From Aquilutibacter rugosus (lineage in GTDB: Bacteria > Pseudomonadota > Gammaproteobacteria > Xanthomonadales > Xanthomonadaceae), in contig NZ_JAZHBO010000001.1 in NCBI RefSeq assembly GCF_036541335.1, positions 1,042,349-1,106,348 on the forward strand: DNA of 64,000 nt. Reading direction: 5' to 3'. The translations under genes and the position numbers were made by a program. The notes below the pieces were generated by a model. That model ran no database searches, was not told where the DNA came from, and was given only the letters and a program-made list of their open reading frames with translations. Positions 61,099 through 64,000 of the stretch are shown here, piece by piece; positions within the stretch are counted from its first letter, which is position 1, and each line of letters opens with the position of its first letter.

Positions 61099-61566
61099 AT
61101 GTCGCGTAAAGGTTCCGCCCCACAGCGTTCGATCCTGCCGGATCCCAAGCACGGTAGCGAGACGATCGCCCGTTTCATCAACATGGTCATGAAGTCCGGT
61201 AAGAAGTCGATCGCTGAAAAGATCGTCTACGGCGCTATGGACGTCATCGAAGCCAAGAACAGCAATGCTCTCGAACTGGTTGAAAAGGCGCTTGATAACG
61301 TCGCTCCGACCGTCGAAGTCAAGTCGCGTCGCGTCGGCGGTGCCACCTATCAGGTACCGGTCGAAGTGCGCGCGTCGCGTCGTATGGCTCTGGCCATGCG
61401 CTGGCTGATCGAATCGGCCCGCAAGCGCGGTGAAAATTCGATGCCGCGTAAGCTCGCTGCTGAACTGCTGGACGCCTCGGAAAACCGCGGCGGCGCCATC
61501 AAGAAGCGCGAAGAAACGCACCGTATGGCTGAGGCCAACAAGGCCTTCGCGCACTTCCGCTGGTAA
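61099..61566 (+). CDS. rpsG: 30S ribosomal protein S7
   Basis: 155 residues. SRKGSAPQRSILPDPKHGSE (cited as SRKGSAPQRSILPDP) and the RRVGGATYQVPVEVRASRRM motif (cited as VGGATYQVPVEVR) are standard. Primary 16S rRNA-binding protein. 93 bp before fusA; the gap contains a hairpin near 61594-61621. Confidence 0.99.
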   Translation: MSRKGSAPQRSILPDPKHGSETIARFINMVMKSGKKSIAEKIVYGAMDVIEAKNSNALELVEKALDNVAPTVEVKSRRVGGATYQVPVEVRASRRMALAMRWLIESARKRGENSMPRKLAAELLDASENRGGAIKKREETHRMAEANKAFAHFRW

Positions 61567-61659
61567 TCAGCGGTCGTTGCAAAACCTTCAATGCCGTCCT
61601 GCGCACCGTGCGCGGGGCGGCCTTGAAACCCAAACCCAATACAAACTGGAAGGTTCCCC

Positions 61660-63747
<2,088 letters not shown>

Positions 63748-63769
63748 TGTCGAAGACTGAATGAGTAAA

Positions 63770-63806
63770 GGGGGCGCCGCAGATTGAAAAATACGCCGGC
63801 GTCCCC
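63770..63806 (+). other. Stem-loop between fusA and tuf
   Basis: 10-bp stem GGGGGCGCCG (63770-63779) / CGGCGTCCCC (63797-63806) with one G-U pair and a 17-nt loop. No T run follows, so it is more likely a processing or stability structure than a terminator. Confidence 0.5.
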
Positions 63807-63873
63807 AAATCTCAGACAGTCAGAACATTTCCGGTTTTCCGATTTTTGATTTCACTTTTTAGGATTTAATACA

Positions 63874-64000
63874 ATGGCAAAGGGTAAGTTTGAACGCACC
63901 AAGCCGCACGTTAACGTCGGCACCATCGGTCACGTTGACCACGGCAAGACCACGCTGACCGCCGCACTGACCAAGATCGGCGCCGAGCGTTTCGGTGGCG
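63874..64000 (+). CDS. tuf: Elongation factor Tu (5' part only)
   Basis: First 42 residues visible: MAKGKFERTKPHVNVGTIGH and then GHVDHGKTTLTAAL, the G1 loop. The gene continues past the right edge. Last visible member of rpsL-rpsG-fusA-tuf. No second tuf is present next to tRNA-Trp/secE. Confidence 0.98.
   Translation, partial: MAKGKFERTKPHVNVGTIGHVDHGKTTLTAALTKIGAERFGG

Overview
The window is a GC-rich chromosomal segment of ordinary, mostly essential genes from a gammaproteobacterium. The best guess at lineage is Xanthomonadales/Lysobacterales or a close relative. The guess rests on gene order recalled for that group: yqgE-ruvX-pyrB, then mgtE-ptsI-ptsH-EIIA-rapZ-hprK, then hpf and lptB-lptA-lptC-kdsC-kdsD, then bolA-murA, plus an imuA/imuB/dnaE2 set and amgK/murU. 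No rRNA, CRISPR array, prophage or insertion sequence was seen. One tRNA (tRNA-Trp) is present.

Layout. 1-9,000: a truncated secreted protein of unknown function, Hsp33, a TPR-aspartyl hydroxylase, the transglycosylase MtgA, a GtrB/DPM-like glycosyltransferase, a hemolysin III-type membrane protein, RF3, L-serine dehydratase and a glutaredoxin-like protein. 8,790-12,078: a minus-strand aroK-aroB-hemE-cytochrome b561 cluster. 12,201-13,984: dodecin, pdxH and an overlapping BtuF-like protein, ending in a nearly perfect 40-bp-arm inverted repeat. 13,992-20,955: the mutagenesis genes dnaE2, imuB and imuA, with tspO and an unknown gene between imuB and dnaE2, and a small membrane protein after imuA. 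20,957-24,589: proC/yggS diverging from yqgE-ruvX-pyrB. 24,616-34,362: a long minus-strand run with the Mg2+ transporter MgtE, a PTS phosphorelay without a sugar permease (EI, HPr, EIIA-Man type, RapZ, HprK), hibernation factor, and the Kdo and LPS-transport genes. rpoN and ptsN, expected between lptB and hprK, are absent.

34,427-46,820: bolA-murA; purM-purN followed by two tandem DUF3108 genes; DUF2066-perM-hda diverging from purM; the peptidoglycan-recycling pair amgK-murU; a GlsB-type membrane protein; an M20 peptidase and a HutD-like protein. 46,928-64,000: the plus-strand information-processing block tRNA-Trp-secE-nusG / rplKAJL-rpoBC / a DUF4442 gene / rpsL-rpsG-fusA-tuf, with tuf cut by the right edge. 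Terminators, a good promoter before rplK, long leaders before rplK, rplJ and rpsL, and two strong hairpins between rplL and rpoB give this block readable regulatory architecture.

The most unusual items are the inverted-repeat element at 13,880-13,984 that also encodes the tail of the BtuF-like protein, the split ImuA-ImuB/DnaE2 cassette with a tspO pair in the gap, the loss of rpoN and ptsN from their conserved site, the Ala/Glu-rich tail on ribosomal protein L10, and the tandem DUF3108 pair. I did not find a clearly new multi-gene defence or biosynthetic system. All statements on synteny and family norms are from memory; no search was run.
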